This document shows positions 25,541-33,456 of a DNA stretch of 57,684 nucleotides, piece by piece. The DNA is from Dehalococcoidia bacterium (GTDB taxonomy: Bacteria; Chloroflexota; Dehalococcoidia; Lucifugimonadales; Australimonadaceae), in contig JAGWBE010000001.1 of NCBI GenBank assembly GCA_021296055.1, forward strand, positions 1 through 57,684. Reading direction: 5' to 3'. Numbering within the stretch: the first letter of the stretch is position 1; each line of letters starts with the position of its first letter. The notes beneath the pieces were generated by a model. That model was not told the DNA's origin. It ran no database searches and worked only from the letters and a program-made list of their open reading frames with translations. The translations under genes were made by a program, and so were the position numbers.

Positions 25541-26278
25541 CTAGCCCGCGCTGACGGCGCCCGACTCCGTCCGCAGCAGCGCGCCGAAGCCGTCCACGGG
25601 CGCCGTGCGGCCTACGGCGCGCAGCGACGCCCAGATGGTGGCCTGGTTGGAGGTCACGACCGGCTTGCCCAACTCTCGCTCCAATTCCTCCACCACCTCC
25701 ATCGCGCGCCAGTTGGTGCAGGAGAGGAAGAAACCGTCCACGTCTCGCGCCATGTGCTGCTTGGCGAAGGCGGCTATCTGCTCCGGCGTCTGATCGCCGA
25801 TGTCGAGGTTGGCGACCAGTTGCTGCCCCGCCATGCTGGCGATGTCGAAGCCCTTGTCCTCGAAGAAGGCGGCGAGGCGCTCGTTGATGGAGTCGATGTA
25901 CGGAGTTACGACGGCGACGCGGCGCAAGCCCATCGCGTGGAGCGCGTCGATGACGGCGGGCGTCGTGCCGACGGCCTTGGTTCCGCGCGCGGCGTCGGAG
26001 ACGCGGGCGAGGAGCGCGTCGTCGTAGCCGGGGCCGCCGAGGAAGCTCCCGCTGGTGCAGGCGTAGGCGATGACGTCGACGCCCGCCGATTCGAGGGAGC
26101 GCGCGGCCTCCTCCGCGTCCTGGTTCATGCGCTCGAGCATCTCGATGGTGGTGTCCACCAGGAAGACGCGAGCGGTGTGGAGCGCGGTTTCGGCGTCGAG
26201 GATGCGCTGGTAGTCGTACTCGGCGGTCGAGTTGGACGACGGCACGATGAGTCCGATGCGGGTGCGGCGGCTGTTCAT
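25541..26278 (-). CDS. Asp/Glu racemase-superfamily protein (maleate isomerase/arylmalonate decarboxylase-like)
   Basis: A 245-residue protein with two Asp/Glu-racemase-type half-domains. LIVPSSNSTAEYDYQ at the N-terminus is typical of maleate cis-trans isomerases. The two catalytic cysteines are visible as YACTSGS (Cys74) and LSCTNWRA (Cys187), and VAVVTPYIDSINERL and VVTSNQATIWASLR are family blocks. The start ATG has AAGGAGGC upstream. It is immediately followed by the DUF4392 gene, which points to a shared substrate such as a dicarboxylic or acidic amino acid. Whether it racemises, isomerises or decarboxylates cannot be told from sequence. Confidence 0.82.
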   Translation of the reverse strand: MNSRRTRIGLIVPSSNSTAEYDYQRILDAETALHTARVFLVDTTIEMLERMNQDAEEAARSLESAGVDVIAYACTSGSFLGGPGYDDALLARVSDAARGTKAVGTTPAVIDALHAMGLRRVAVVTPYIDSINERLAAFFEDKGFDIASMAGQQLVANLDIGDQTPEQIAAFAKQHMARDVDGFFLSCTNWRAMEVVEELERELGKPVVTSNQATIWASLRAVGRTAPVDGFGALLRTESGAVSAG

Positions 26279-26406
26279 GAGGGCGCCTCCTTTTGGCGCG
26301 GACTATACGCTACGCGGCGCTTTGACGCTCCCTTTGTCCGTGCCGTAACCTTGCGGCGCGCCGGGGCCGCCCTTCCCGCCCGGCGACCTGGAGAAGAGCG
26401 ACGCCT

Positions 26407-26745
26407 ATGACCATCCGCAAGACGCCCTACGTCGACCCGACCGAGATATCGGTGGACTACTACAAGGTGCTGGCCTGGCAGCAGGCGCGGCGCATGTTGG
26501 AGTGGCGGCTGCCCGCGGGCAAGTCGGATCGGCGCCACTCGCACCCCAACGCGCTCGTCTACTTCGTGAAGGGCGCCAAGCTTCAATTCTCCTACGACGA
26601 CGGCGAGATGGCCGAGGAGGAGTACGCCGACGGCGCGGTAGCGGCGTGGGGCGACGTGACGCACAAGGTGCGGAACGTGGGCGAGACCGACCTGCACGCC
26701 ATCGTGTTCGAACTGATGACGATCCGCTCCTCCGCCGGGGGGTAG
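26407..26745 (+). CDS. Small cupin-domain protein
   Basis: A 112-residue single-domain cupin. The first motif is seen in KSDRRHSHPNALVYFVKGAK (His-x-His, then the Gly of VKGA) and the second in the AWGDVTHKVRNVGETDLHAI segment (residues about 80-100) with the final His. These residues would bind a metal. Cupins of this size may be isomerases, dioxygenases or small-molecule sensors. The gene is divergent from the racemase-like operon and convergent with miaA. GGAGAAG precedes the ATG. Confidence 0.7.
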   Translation: MTIRKTPYVDPTEISVDYYKVLAWQQARRMLEWRLPAGKSDRRHSHPNALVYFVKGAKLQFSYDDGEMAEEEYADGAVAAWGDVTHKVRNVGETDLHAIVFELMTIRSSAGG

Positions 26746-26779
26746 CGGTCCGCTCTCAGGAGCATGGGGCGAAAGCGCG

Positions 26780-27706
26780 TCAGCCGGGGCGGAGGCGCTG
26801 CTCGGCAGCGCTTGCTAGCTCGACGGCGTCGGCGCGCCAGGCGATGCGCGAATCGTCGCGGCGGAACCATGCGGCTTGGCGGCGCAGCAGCGCGTGGTGC
26901 GCCGCCCGCGCGCGCGCGACGGCCTCGGAGAGCGTGAGCTCGCCCGCCAGATGGTGCGCGAGGGCGCGGTAGCCGGCGGAGGAGAAGGCGGGCGATTCGG
27001 GCGCGTAACCCATCGCCAAGAGCGCCGCCACCTCGCCCAGCCAGCCGTCGGCCAGCATCCGTTCTACGCGCGCGTCGACGCGGCGGTGCAGCTCGTCGCG
27101 GGAGCGCCATAGGCCCATGAGGCATGGCTCAAACGGCGGCGCTTGCTTGACGCGCTGGGCGGAGAAGGGCCGCCCCGTTACGTGGAATACCTCGAGGGCG
27201 CGGACGACGCGGCGCACGTTCCTCGCGTCGATGGAGGCGGCGGACGCGGGATCGACGCGGCGCAGCGCGTCGTGGAGCGCCTCGGCTCCGTCCGTGCGCG
27301 CTTGGCGCTCGAGGCGCTCGCGCACCTCCGGTTGGGCGGGAACGCGGGGCACCCGCCAGCCCTCGGCGAGCGCCCAGACGTACTGTCCCGCCCCTCCCAC
27401 GACCACGGGAAGGCTGCCCCGTTCGAGCACACCGTCGATGGCGGCGCGGGCAAGGTCGAGGTAGGCGGCGAGGTTGAAGCGCTCATCCGGGTCGACGACG
27501 TCGAAGAGGTGATGGGGACAGACGGCGCGCTGCTCCGCCGTGGGCTTGGCCGCGCCGATGGAGAGCCGACGGTAGACCTGGCGGCTGTCGGCGTTGATCA
27601 CCTCGATGGAGGAGCGCTCGGCCAGCAGCAGCGCAGCGTCCGTCTTGCCGGAGGCGGTGGGGCCGACGATGAAGAGGACGGGCGGCTTGGGCTGCGCAGT
27701 CGCCAC
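26780..27706 (-). CDS. miaA: tRNA dimethylallyltransferase
   Basis: A 308-residue enzyme that adds an isopentenyl group to A37 of tRNAs reading UNN codons. The P-loop GPTASGKT is near residue 15, then INADSRQVYRRLSIGAAKPT (DSRQVY motif), HHLFDVVDP, VVGGAGQYVWAL (normally GGTGLY) and NVRRVVRALEV are seen in order. Normal length is about 310 residues. The GTG at 27706 lies 10 bases after the tpiA stop. The frame is open far upstream through tpiA, so the start is set by homology. It ends a minus-strand run from tsaC to miaA and is convergent with the cupin. Confidence 0.9.
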   Translation of the reverse strand: MATAQPKPPVLFIVGPTASGKTDAALLLAERSSIEVINADSRQVYRRLSIGAAKPTAEQRAVCPHHLFDVVDPDERFNLAAYLDLARAAIDGVLERGSLPVVVGGAGQYVWALAEGWRVPRVPAQPEVRERLERQARTDGAEALHDALRRVDPASAASIDARNVRRVVRALEVFHVTGRPFSAQRVKQAPPFEPCLMGLWRSRDELHRRVDARVERMLADGWLGEVAALLAMGYAPESPAFSSAGYRALAHHLAGELTLSEAVARARAAHHALLRRQAAWFRRDDSRIAWRADAVELASAAEQRLRPG

Positions 27707-27716
27707 CGGGGAGCGG

Positions 27717-28484
27717 TCAGGAGGCGGCGCCCGCTTGGGCGACGGCGGCGGCGATGGCGACGAACTGGTCGGCGCGGAGGCTCGCGCCGCCGACCAGGGC
27801 GCCGTCGATGTCCGCCTCGGCGACAAAGGAGGCGATGTTGTCCGGGTTGACGCTGCCGCCGTAGAGCAGCGGCATGCTGTCGGCGGCGGCGTCCGCGAGT
27901 TCGCCCAGTTCGCGGCGCAGTCCTCCCATCGCCTCTTGGGCGATGTCGGGCGTTGCGGCGCGGCCCGTGCCGATCGCCCACACCGGCTCGTAGGCGACGG
28001 CGACGCGCGCGACCGCATCCGGGTCGAGGCCGTCGAGGCCCCTTCGCAGCTGCTCGCGGCAGACGGCGGCGGCGCGGCCCGCCTCGCGCTGCTCCAACGT
28101 CTCGCCGAGACAGAAGATGGGCGTGAGGCCCAGGCCCAGCGCCGCGTGAACCTTGCGGTTGATGAAGTCGTCCGTCTCGCCGAAGAGTTGGCGGCGCTCG
28201 GAGTGGCCGACGATGACGTAGGCGCAGAGGTCACGCACCATCGCGCCGGAGACCTCGCCCGTGAACGCGCCGCTCGCCTCGGGGTGCATGTTCTGTGCGC
28301 CCACGCCGACGCCCGAGCCCTCGAACGCGGCGGCGACGGCGGCGAGCGCGGTGAAGGGCGGGCAGACGACGCGCGTCGCGCCCGTGAGCGCGGCGAGGCC
28401 GTCGCGCATGCCCTTGGCGAGACCGACAGCCTCCGCGACAGTCAGGTGCATCTTCCAGTTGGCGGCTACGAAGGGGGCTGTCAT
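27717..28484 (-). CDS. tpiA: Triosephosphate isomerase
   Basis: A 255-residue TIM-barrel enzyme that interconverts dihydroxyacetone phosphate and glyceraldehyde 3-phosphate. Substrate Asn and Lys are in FVAANWKM, the electrophilic His in VGHSERR, the catalytic Glu in VAYEPVWAIGTG and the phosphate-binding YGGSVNPDN near the end. The ATG at 28484 lies 5 bases after the DUF1445 stop. It sits in a minus-strand operon with apgM and pgk (lower glycolysis); no gap gene is visible. Confidence 0.95.
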   Translation of the reverse strand: MTAPFVAANWKMHLTVAEAVGLAKGMRDGLAALTGATRVVCPPFTALAAVAAAFEGSGVGVGAQNMHPEASGAFTGEVSGAMVRDLCAYVIVGHSERRQLFGETDDFINRKVHAALGLGLTPIFCLGETLEQREAGRAAAVCREQLRRGLDGLDPDAVARVAVAYEPVWAIGTGRAATPDIAQEAMGGLRRELGELADAAADSMPLLYGGSVNPDNIASFVAEADIDGALVGGASLRADQFVAIAAAVAQAGAAS

Positions 28485-28489
28485 AGGCG

Positions 28490-29269
28490 TTACGCGGCGG
28501 GGAGGTCGGTGATGAACATATGGCCGACGCTGTGGGTGATGACGAGGGGCAAGCGGACGCGCTCGGCGACGGCCTGCGGCGTGACGCCGCAAGCCCAGTA
28601 GACGGGCGTCTCGCCGGGGCGCACCTCCACCGGGTCGCCGTAGTCGGGGCGGTCGAGGTCGTCGATGCCGAGGGCGGCGGGGTCGCCGACGTGGACGGGC
28701 GCGCCGTGGGAGAGAGGCACGGCGCCGCTCACTTCGGCGGCGAGGGCGAGCTTGTCGTCCGCGACGGGGCGCATCGTTACGACAAGAGGGCCGTTGAAGA
28801 CGCCCGCGGGCGTCGTCTCGACGCCGGTGACGTAGGTGGGCGCGGGCGCACCGGTCTCCTGGTGGCGCATCGGGATGCCAACGCGGACGAGGGAGTGCTC
28901 GAAGCCGAAGCTGCACCCCAGCAGGAACGCGGTCAGCCCTTCGTCCCATAAGTGGAGGATGTTGACCGGCTCCTCCGCCGCCTCGCCGTAGCGGAAGACG
29001 CGGTAGCGGGAGATGTCTTGGCGGAGGTCGGCGCCGGGGGCGGAGCGCTTGGGTTCGGGGTCGCCGGGGGCGAGTTGCTCGATGAGGGGGCAGGGCTGGG
29101 GGTTGCGCTCGCAGTAGAGGCGGAAGTCGGCGGCCAGCTCGTTGGGAAGGACGACGAGGTTGGCTTGGAGGTAGCCGGGGGCGTAGCCGGAGGTGATGCC
29201 CGGCAGCAGCCCCTGGCGGATGCGGGCGCGGAGTTCGGCGGGCGTGTAAGGCGTTGCAGGCGCCGTCAT
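28490..29269 (-). CDS. DUF1445 putative hydro-lyase (D-glutamate cyclase N-terminal-domain-like)
   Basis: A 259-residue protein of the DUF1445/PF07286 family. TPAELRARIRQGLLPGITSG followed by YAPGYLQANLVVLP is the family N-terminus, and IPMRHQETGAPAPTYVTGVE (about residues 138-157) with GPLVVTMRPV, GAPVHVGDP and YWACGVTPQ are its conserved blocks. In mammals this domain is fused to DUF4392 in D-glutamate cyclase; here DUF4392 is a separate gene 3 kb downstream on the same strand. I chose the ATG at 29269, where the family begins. It lies between apgM and tpiA with short gaps, so it is transcribed with glycolytic genes. Confidence 0.82.
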   Translation of the reverse strand: MTAPATPYTPAELRARIRQGLLPGITSGYAPGYLQANLVVLPNELAADFRLYCERNPQPCPLIEQLAPGDPEPKRSAPGADLRQDISRYRVFRYGEAAEEPVNILHLWDEGLTAFLLGCSFGFEHSLVRVGIPMRHQETGAPAPTYVTGVETTPAGVFNGPLVVTMRPVADDKLALAAEVSGAVPLSHGAPVHVGDPAALGIDDLDRPDYGDPVEVRPGETPVYWACGVTPQAVAERVRLPLVITHSVGHMFITDLPAA

Positions 29270-29279
29270 CACTTCGCTC

Positions 29280-30485
29280 CTATGGTCCAAACTTGGCCAG
29301 CTTGCCCGCGTGGGCAAGGGCGAGGCTCATGATGTGCTTCGCTTCGAAGATGCCAAGCGATCCGCGGCGCAAGTCGCGCTCGTTGAAGCGGTCCACCCCC
29401 TCCCCTAGCGTCCACTGCGAGTGGAGCAGGAAGGGAACGGGGTGCCACGAGTGAGCAGCCATTATGGAGGGCGTGGAGTGGTCGCCCGCCACCATCAGCA
29501 CGTCGGGCTTGAGGTCGAGCAGCGCGGGGACGAACTCGTCGAGGCTTTCCAGCGCCTTGCGCTTCTTGTCGAAGTCGCCGTCCTCGCCCGCCGCGTCGGT
29601 GTTCTTGTAGTGGAGGAAGAAGAAGTCGTGCTCGTCCCAGTGCTCGCGCAGCGTGCGCACCTCCGCCGCAAAGTCGCCGCCGGTCTTGAGCACGCGCATG
29701 CCGACGATAGAGGCAAGACCGCGGTACATCGGGTAGGCGGCGATAGCGGCGGGCATCAGCGCGTAGGAGGCACCGAAGGAGGGCAGATCGGGCGCGACCG
29801 ACCAGCCACGCAGCAGCACCATGTTGGCGGCTTCCTGGTCGCGGAGCGCCTCGCGGGCGTGCTCGACAAATGCGTTCGCGGCGGCGGCGGCAGCGGCGGC
29901 GCCTTTGGCGCGGGGCTCCACCATGAGCGGCGGAGCGCCCGTCAGCTGCGGATCGGTCTCGGTGAGTTGATCGCTGAGGCCCTCGCCGCGCAACCGCAGC
30001 ACGAAGCGGTAGTCCTTCACGTGCTCGACGGCTACGTTCAGCCCGTTCAGGTTGACCTGAGCGAGGCGCTCGGCGAGCGGCGCGGCCAGTTCGGAGGCGA
30101 TGCGCCCGGCGCGGCGGTCGACCAGATTGCCGTCGGCGTCGATGGTGGCGAAGTTGCCGCGGGCGGCCACGTCGCCGGGGCGAAGCTCCATCTCGATGCC
30201 GATGGCCTCCAGCGCGCCGCGCCCGATGAGGTATCTGAGCGGGTCGTAGCCGAAGAGCGCCAGGTGGCCGGGGCCGGAGCCGGGCGCGACGCCGGGCGCG
30301 ACGGGGATGGTGAGACCAGCGGAGGACGCCTGGGCAAGGCGGTTCAGGTTCGGGATGCGCGCCGACTCCAACTCGGAGCGGCGGGAGTCGGGCGCGGGCG
30401 CGCCGCCGAGGCCGTCGGCGACGAGCATCAGGATCTTCGAGTCGGTCTTGCGAACGATGTCGGACAGGTAGGGGAAGTCGATCAC
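29280..30485 (-). CDS. apgM: Archaeal-type cofactor-independent phosphoglycerate mutase
   Basis: A 401-residue alkaline-phosphatase-superfamily protein. LMLVADGLGG carries the first metal-binding Asp, SGPGHLALFGYDPLRYLIGR is the ApgM signature in which the usual TDPGH-type nucleophile region is seen as GSGPGHLALFGYDP, and FLHYKNTDAAGEDGD plus VAGDHSTPSIMAAHSWHPVP carry the remaining metal ligands. It would convert 3- to 2-phosphoglycerate without 2,3-bisphosphoglycerate. It lies between pgk and DUF1445 in the glycolytic run. This archaeal form rather than GpmI is common in Chloroflexota. Confidence 0.9.
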   Translation of the reverse strand: MIDFPYLSDIVRKTDSKILMLVADGLGGAPAPDSRRSELESARIPNLNRLAQASSAGLTIPVAPGVAPGSGPGHLALFGYDPLRYLIGRGALEAIGIEMELRPGDVAARGNFATIDADGNLVDRRAGRIASELAAPLAERLAQVNLNGLNVAVEHVKDYRFVLRLRGEGLSDQLTETDPQLTGAPPLMVEPRAKGAAAAAAAANAFVEHAREALRDQEAANMVLLRGWSVAPDLPSFGASYALMPAAIAAYPMYRGLASIVGMRVLKTGGDFAAEVRTLREHWDEHDFFFLHYKNTDAAGEDGDFDKKRKALESLDEFVPALLDLKPDVLMVAGDHSTPSIMAAHSWHPVPFLLHSQWTLGEGVDRFNERDLRRGSLGIFEAKHIMSLALAHAGKLAKFGP

Positions 30486-30494
30486 GCGCCGCTC

Positions 30495-31682
30495 CTAGCG
30501 ATCGTCTAGCGCCGCCACGCCAGGCAGCTCCGCGCCTTCGAGGAACTCGAGGGACGCGCCGCCGCCGGTGGAGACGTGGGACATATTATCGGCCAGGCCG
30601 AACGCCGCCACCGCTTCGGCGGTGGAGCCGCCGCCGATGACGGTCGTCGCGCCGCTCTCCGCCAGCGCCTGGGCGACGGCGCGGGAGCCCTGGTCGAAGG
30701 GGGAGACTTCAGCGACGCCCATCGGGCCGTTCCACACGATGGTCTTCATGCCGCGCAGCGCGGCGGCGAAGGCGGCGGCGGCCCGGGGGCCGATGTCCAG
30801 AATCATCCAGCCGTCGGGCACGGCGGATGCCGTCACTATCTGCGTGGGCGCGCCGGGCTCGATGCGCTGAGCTATCGCCACGTCTTGCGGCAGATTCAGC
30901 GCTACGCCCGACTCCTCCGCACGGCGGACGGCGCCGCCGCAGAAGTCGATCAGGTCTTCCTCTACGAGCGAATCGCCCACGCCATGCCCCTGCGCCTTGA
31001 GAAAGGACGCGGCCATGCCGCCGCCGATGAAGACCGCGTCCGCCTGGGGGAGCAGACGGTCGAGCACCTTCACCTTGTCGCTGACCTTCGCGCCGCCGAA
31101 TACGGCGGCCAGGGGGCGTTCGGGCGATTCGAGCACCGCGCCGAGATAGGCCAACTCCTTCTCCATAAGCAGTCCCGCGCAAGCCGGGAGGTGGGCGGCG
31201 ACGCGCTCGGTGGAGGCGTGGGCGCGGTGCGCCGTGCCGAAGGCGTCGTTGACGTAGGCGTCGGCCAGCCGCGCTAGGGCGGCAGCGAAGGCGTCGGAGT
31301 TGGCCTCCTCGCCGGGGTAGAAGCGGATGTTCTCCAACAGCAGCACGCCGCCGGGGTTGAGCGCCTCGGCGCGAGCGCGGGCATCGGCGCCTGCCGCATC
31401 GTGGACGTAGGTGACGGGCGCGGCGAGCAGCTCGCACAGGCGCTCGGCGATGGGGCCGAGCTCGAGCGCGGGGTCGGGCTGGCCTTTTGGCCGCCCCAGG
31501 TGCGTAACGAGGATGACGGCGGCGCCCTGCCCTCGCAGATGCTCGATGGTCGGCAGCGCGGCGCGGATGCGCGAGTCGTCGGAGATGCGGTCCGCGCCGC
31601 GCTCGAAGGGCACGTTGAAGTCCACGCGCACGAGGGCGCGCTTGCCTTCCCACGCCATGTCGCGAACGCTCTTCTTGTTCAT
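30495..31682 (-). CDS. pgk: Phosphoglycerate kinase
   Basis: A 395-residue kinase producing ATP from 1,3-bisphosphoglycerate. RALVRVDFNVPFERGADRIS followed by DDSRIRAALPTIEHL is the signature start, HLGRPKG the substrate loop, LLENIRFYPGEEAN, and VFGGAKVSDK and WNGPMGVAE near the ATP site; the C-terminal IGGGSTAEAV is the Gly-rich loop. The ATG at 31682 overlaps the stop of the polyprenyl synthetase gene (ATGA). A long open frame extends upstream but is antisense noise to the synthetase frame. Confidence 0.95.
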   Translation of the reverse strand: MNKKSVRDMAWEGKRALVRVDFNVPFERGADRISDDSRIRAALPTIEHLRGQGAAVILVTHLGRPKGQPDPALELGPIAERLCELLAAPVTYVHDAAGADARARAEALNPGGVLLLENIRFYPGEEANSDAFAAALARLADAYVNDAFGTAHRAHASTERVAAHLPACAGLLMEKELAYLGAVLESPERPLAAVFGGAKVSDKVKVLDRLLPQADAVFIGGGMAASFLKAQGHGVGDSLVEEDLIDFCGGAVRRAEESGVALNLPQDVAIAQRIEPGAPTQIVTASAVPDGWMILDIGPRAAAAFAAALRGMKTIVWNGPMGVAEVSPFDQGSRAVAQALAESGATTVIGGGSTAEAVAAFGLADNMSHVSTGGGASLEFLEGAELPGVAALDDR

Positions 31683-32680
31683 TCCTCGCTCGCGAGGGCG
31701 GCGGCGATCTCGCGCCAGCGCTTGAGGCGCTTTGCGGGAAGCCCGGCGTTGGCGAGGGCGGCGAGCGCCTCCTGGGCGGCGCCCCGCGCCTTCTCCTCGG
31801 CGTAGGCCCTGGAGCCCGTCTCGTCGAGGATGGCGCGGACAACGTCGAGGTCGGCGGGGGTGAGGACGCGCTTGAAGTAGGCCTCGCCCAGGGCGCGCTT
31901 CTGAGGCAGCGGGGCGTTTTCGAAGGCGTGGACGATGGGCAGGAGCTTGCTCTTGTTGAGGGCGCGAGGGCGGGCGACGGGCGACGGCGGCCACAGGTCG
32001 TTCACGTCGTCGCGCATCTGCGCGGCCAGGCCCAACGCCTCGCCGAATGCTTGGAACGCCTGGACGGTCTCGGCGTTGCGGCCCACCGCGAGGGCGCCCA
32101 TGGCGGCGGCGGCGCCGAACAGGGCGCCTCGCTTGGCGGACGCCATCGCTACGTACTGCGCTTCGGTTACGTCGAGGCGCTCCTGGTAGGCGAGGTCGAG
32201 GTAGTGTCCCTCGTAGTAGCGCAGCGCCGCCGCGTCGAGGATGGAGACCGCTCGCAGCGTCTGCTGCGGGGCCAGGCCATGCTCCACATCGAGCAGGGTG
32301 AGGCGAGCGAGGGCATGGAGGCCGTCGCCGACGTTGATGGCCTGCGCCGGCCCCCAGAGCCACCAGACGGCGGGGCGCTCCCCGGCGGGGCCATCGGCGG
32401 TCTGCATCTCCTCGTGGACGAGGACGGACTGGTAGGTTAATTCGGCGGCAGCGGCGGCGAGGCGGACGGGCGGCGCGGCGCGGCCAGCGGCCTCGACGCA
32501 CACCGCGCCGTACAGCCTGTCCGGGGCGGGCGCAACCTCCGGCGCTCCGTCCTGGCCGATCCAGCCCAAGTGGTAGCGCATCATGCGGTAGAGGGGCAGG
32601 TCGGACTGCGCGTCGAAGATGGCTCCGAGCGCCGCCTCGACTGCGCCGTGGTGGTCGAGCAGAGCGGAAGGCTCCCTCAC
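31679..32680 (-). CDS. Polyprenyl synthetase family protein with degenerate first Asp-rich motif
   Basis: A 333-residue all-helical isoprenyl diphosphate synthase-like protein. The second aspartate motif is intact (QMRDDVNDLW, about residues 223-232), and the lysine region NKSKLLPIVHAF follows. The first motif, usually HDDxxD, reads HEEMQTADGPAGERPAVW (about residues 89-106), so both leading Asp are Glu and the third is missing or displaced. WGPAQAINVGDGLHALA aligns normally after it. Such a change should alter Mg-diphosphate handling. It overlaps tsaC upstream and pgk downstream by 4 bases each. It may be a prenyl synthase with altered metal binding, or a regulatory or inactive subunit. Confidence 0.75.
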   Translation of the reverse strand: MREPSALLDHHGAVEAALGAIFDAQSDLPLYRMMRYHLGWIGQDGAPEVAPAPDRLYGAVCVEAAGRAAPPVRLAAAAAELTYQSVLVHEEMQTADGPAGERPAVWWLWGPAQAINVGDGLHALARLTLLDVEHGLAPQQTLRAVSILDAAALRYYEGHYLDLAYQERLDVTEAQYVAMASAKRGALFGAAAAMGALAVGRNAETVQAFQAFGEALGLAAQMRDDVNDLWPPSPVARPRALNKSKLLPIVHAFENAPLPQKRALGEAYFKRVLTPADLDVVRAILDETGSRAYAEEKARGAAQEALAALANAGLPAKRLKRWREIAAALASEE

Positions 32681-33315
32681 TTTCCCGCCTCCACCGCGTC
32701 GGCTACCTCGACCACGGCGCGCAGCGCCTCGACGGAGACGGCGCCGCGCCGCAGGAGTCCGGCGGGCGCGCGGGTAAGGTCAAGGATGGTTGAGGGCGCG
32801 GCGGCGGGGGCGGGGCCGCCGTCCAGCAGCACTGCCAATCTGTCGCCCAACTGTTGCTCCACGTCGTCGGCTGTGGTGGGCGGATGGCCGCCGTGCCGGT
32901 TGGCGCTGGTGCCCGTGATGGGGCATTCGGCCAGGCGCGCGAGGGCGCGCGGCGCGGGGTGGTTCGGCAACCGCACGGCGACGGTCGGGCCGCCGGTGAG
33001 GTCGTCGGGCAGGCCAGGCGCGCGCTTGAGCACCAGGGTCAGCGCGCCGGGCCAGAAGCGCTCGGCCAGCAACCGCGCCTCCGGCGGGATATCGGCTGCG
33101 ACGCGCTCGAGGTCGCCGAGGTCGGCAATCAGCACGGGCATCCCCATAGCGGCGCCGCGACCCTTGGCGGCGAGGACGGCGGCGACGGCGCGGGGGTTGC
33201 GCGCATCGGCGCCGAGACCGTAGAGAGTGTCGGTTGGGTAGGCGGCGAGGCCGCCGTCTCTGATGGCGGCGGCGGCGGCTTGCAGGCCCGCGTCATTGTC
33301 GGCCAAGCGCAGCAT
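32677..33315 (-). CDS. tsaC: L-threonylcarbamoyladenylate synthase
   Basis: A 212-residue YrdC/Sua5-type enzyme that makes threonylcarbamoyl-AMP for t6A37 in tRNA. AYPTDTLYGLGADARN (about residues 34-49) is the signature block, followed by AKGRGAAMGMPVLIADL (a slightly altered KxRxxxKPL segment), RFWPGALTLVLKR and the SANxSG-type ITGTSANRHGGHPPT (about 127-141). The length fits the single-domain TsaC. It is the first gene of the minus-strand run ending at miaA and overlaps the polyprenyl synthetase by 4 bases. The promoter must lie in 33316-33440, shared with divergent guaA. Confidence 0.88.
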   Translation of the reverse strand: MLRLADNDAGLQAAAAAIRDGGLAAYPTDTLYGLGADARNPRAVAAVLAAKGRGAAMGMPVLIADLGDLERVAADIPPEARLLAERFWPGALTLVLKRAPGLPDDLTGGPTVAVRLPNHPAPRALARLAECPITGTSANRHGGHPPTTADDVEQQLGDRLAVLLDGGPAPAAAPSTILDLTRAPAGLLRRGAVSVEALRAVVEVADAVEAGK

Positions 33316-33358
33316 CGGGGTCTCGCCTCAGTATAGCAGCGCGGCAGGGGCGCCGGGG

Positions 33359-33389
33359 CCCTTCGAGCTCCCTCAGAGCGGACGAGAGG
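33359..33389. repeat. Family C repeat, copy 4
   Basis: CCCTTCGAGCTCCCTCAGAG followed by CGGACGAGAGG, a diverged copy located between divergent tsaC and guaA. Confidence 0.5.
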
Positions 33390-33456
33390 GAGCGCGGAGG
33401 CAGGGGCGCAGCGCCTTTGCCCTTGGCGCGGGGGCTGCATTACTATGGAGGCAAGG

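Noticed and set aside
28490..29269. DUF1445 as a glycolytic enzyme because it lies between apgM and tpiA
   Set aside because: The family has no link to glycolysis; its pairing with DUF4392 is more informative.
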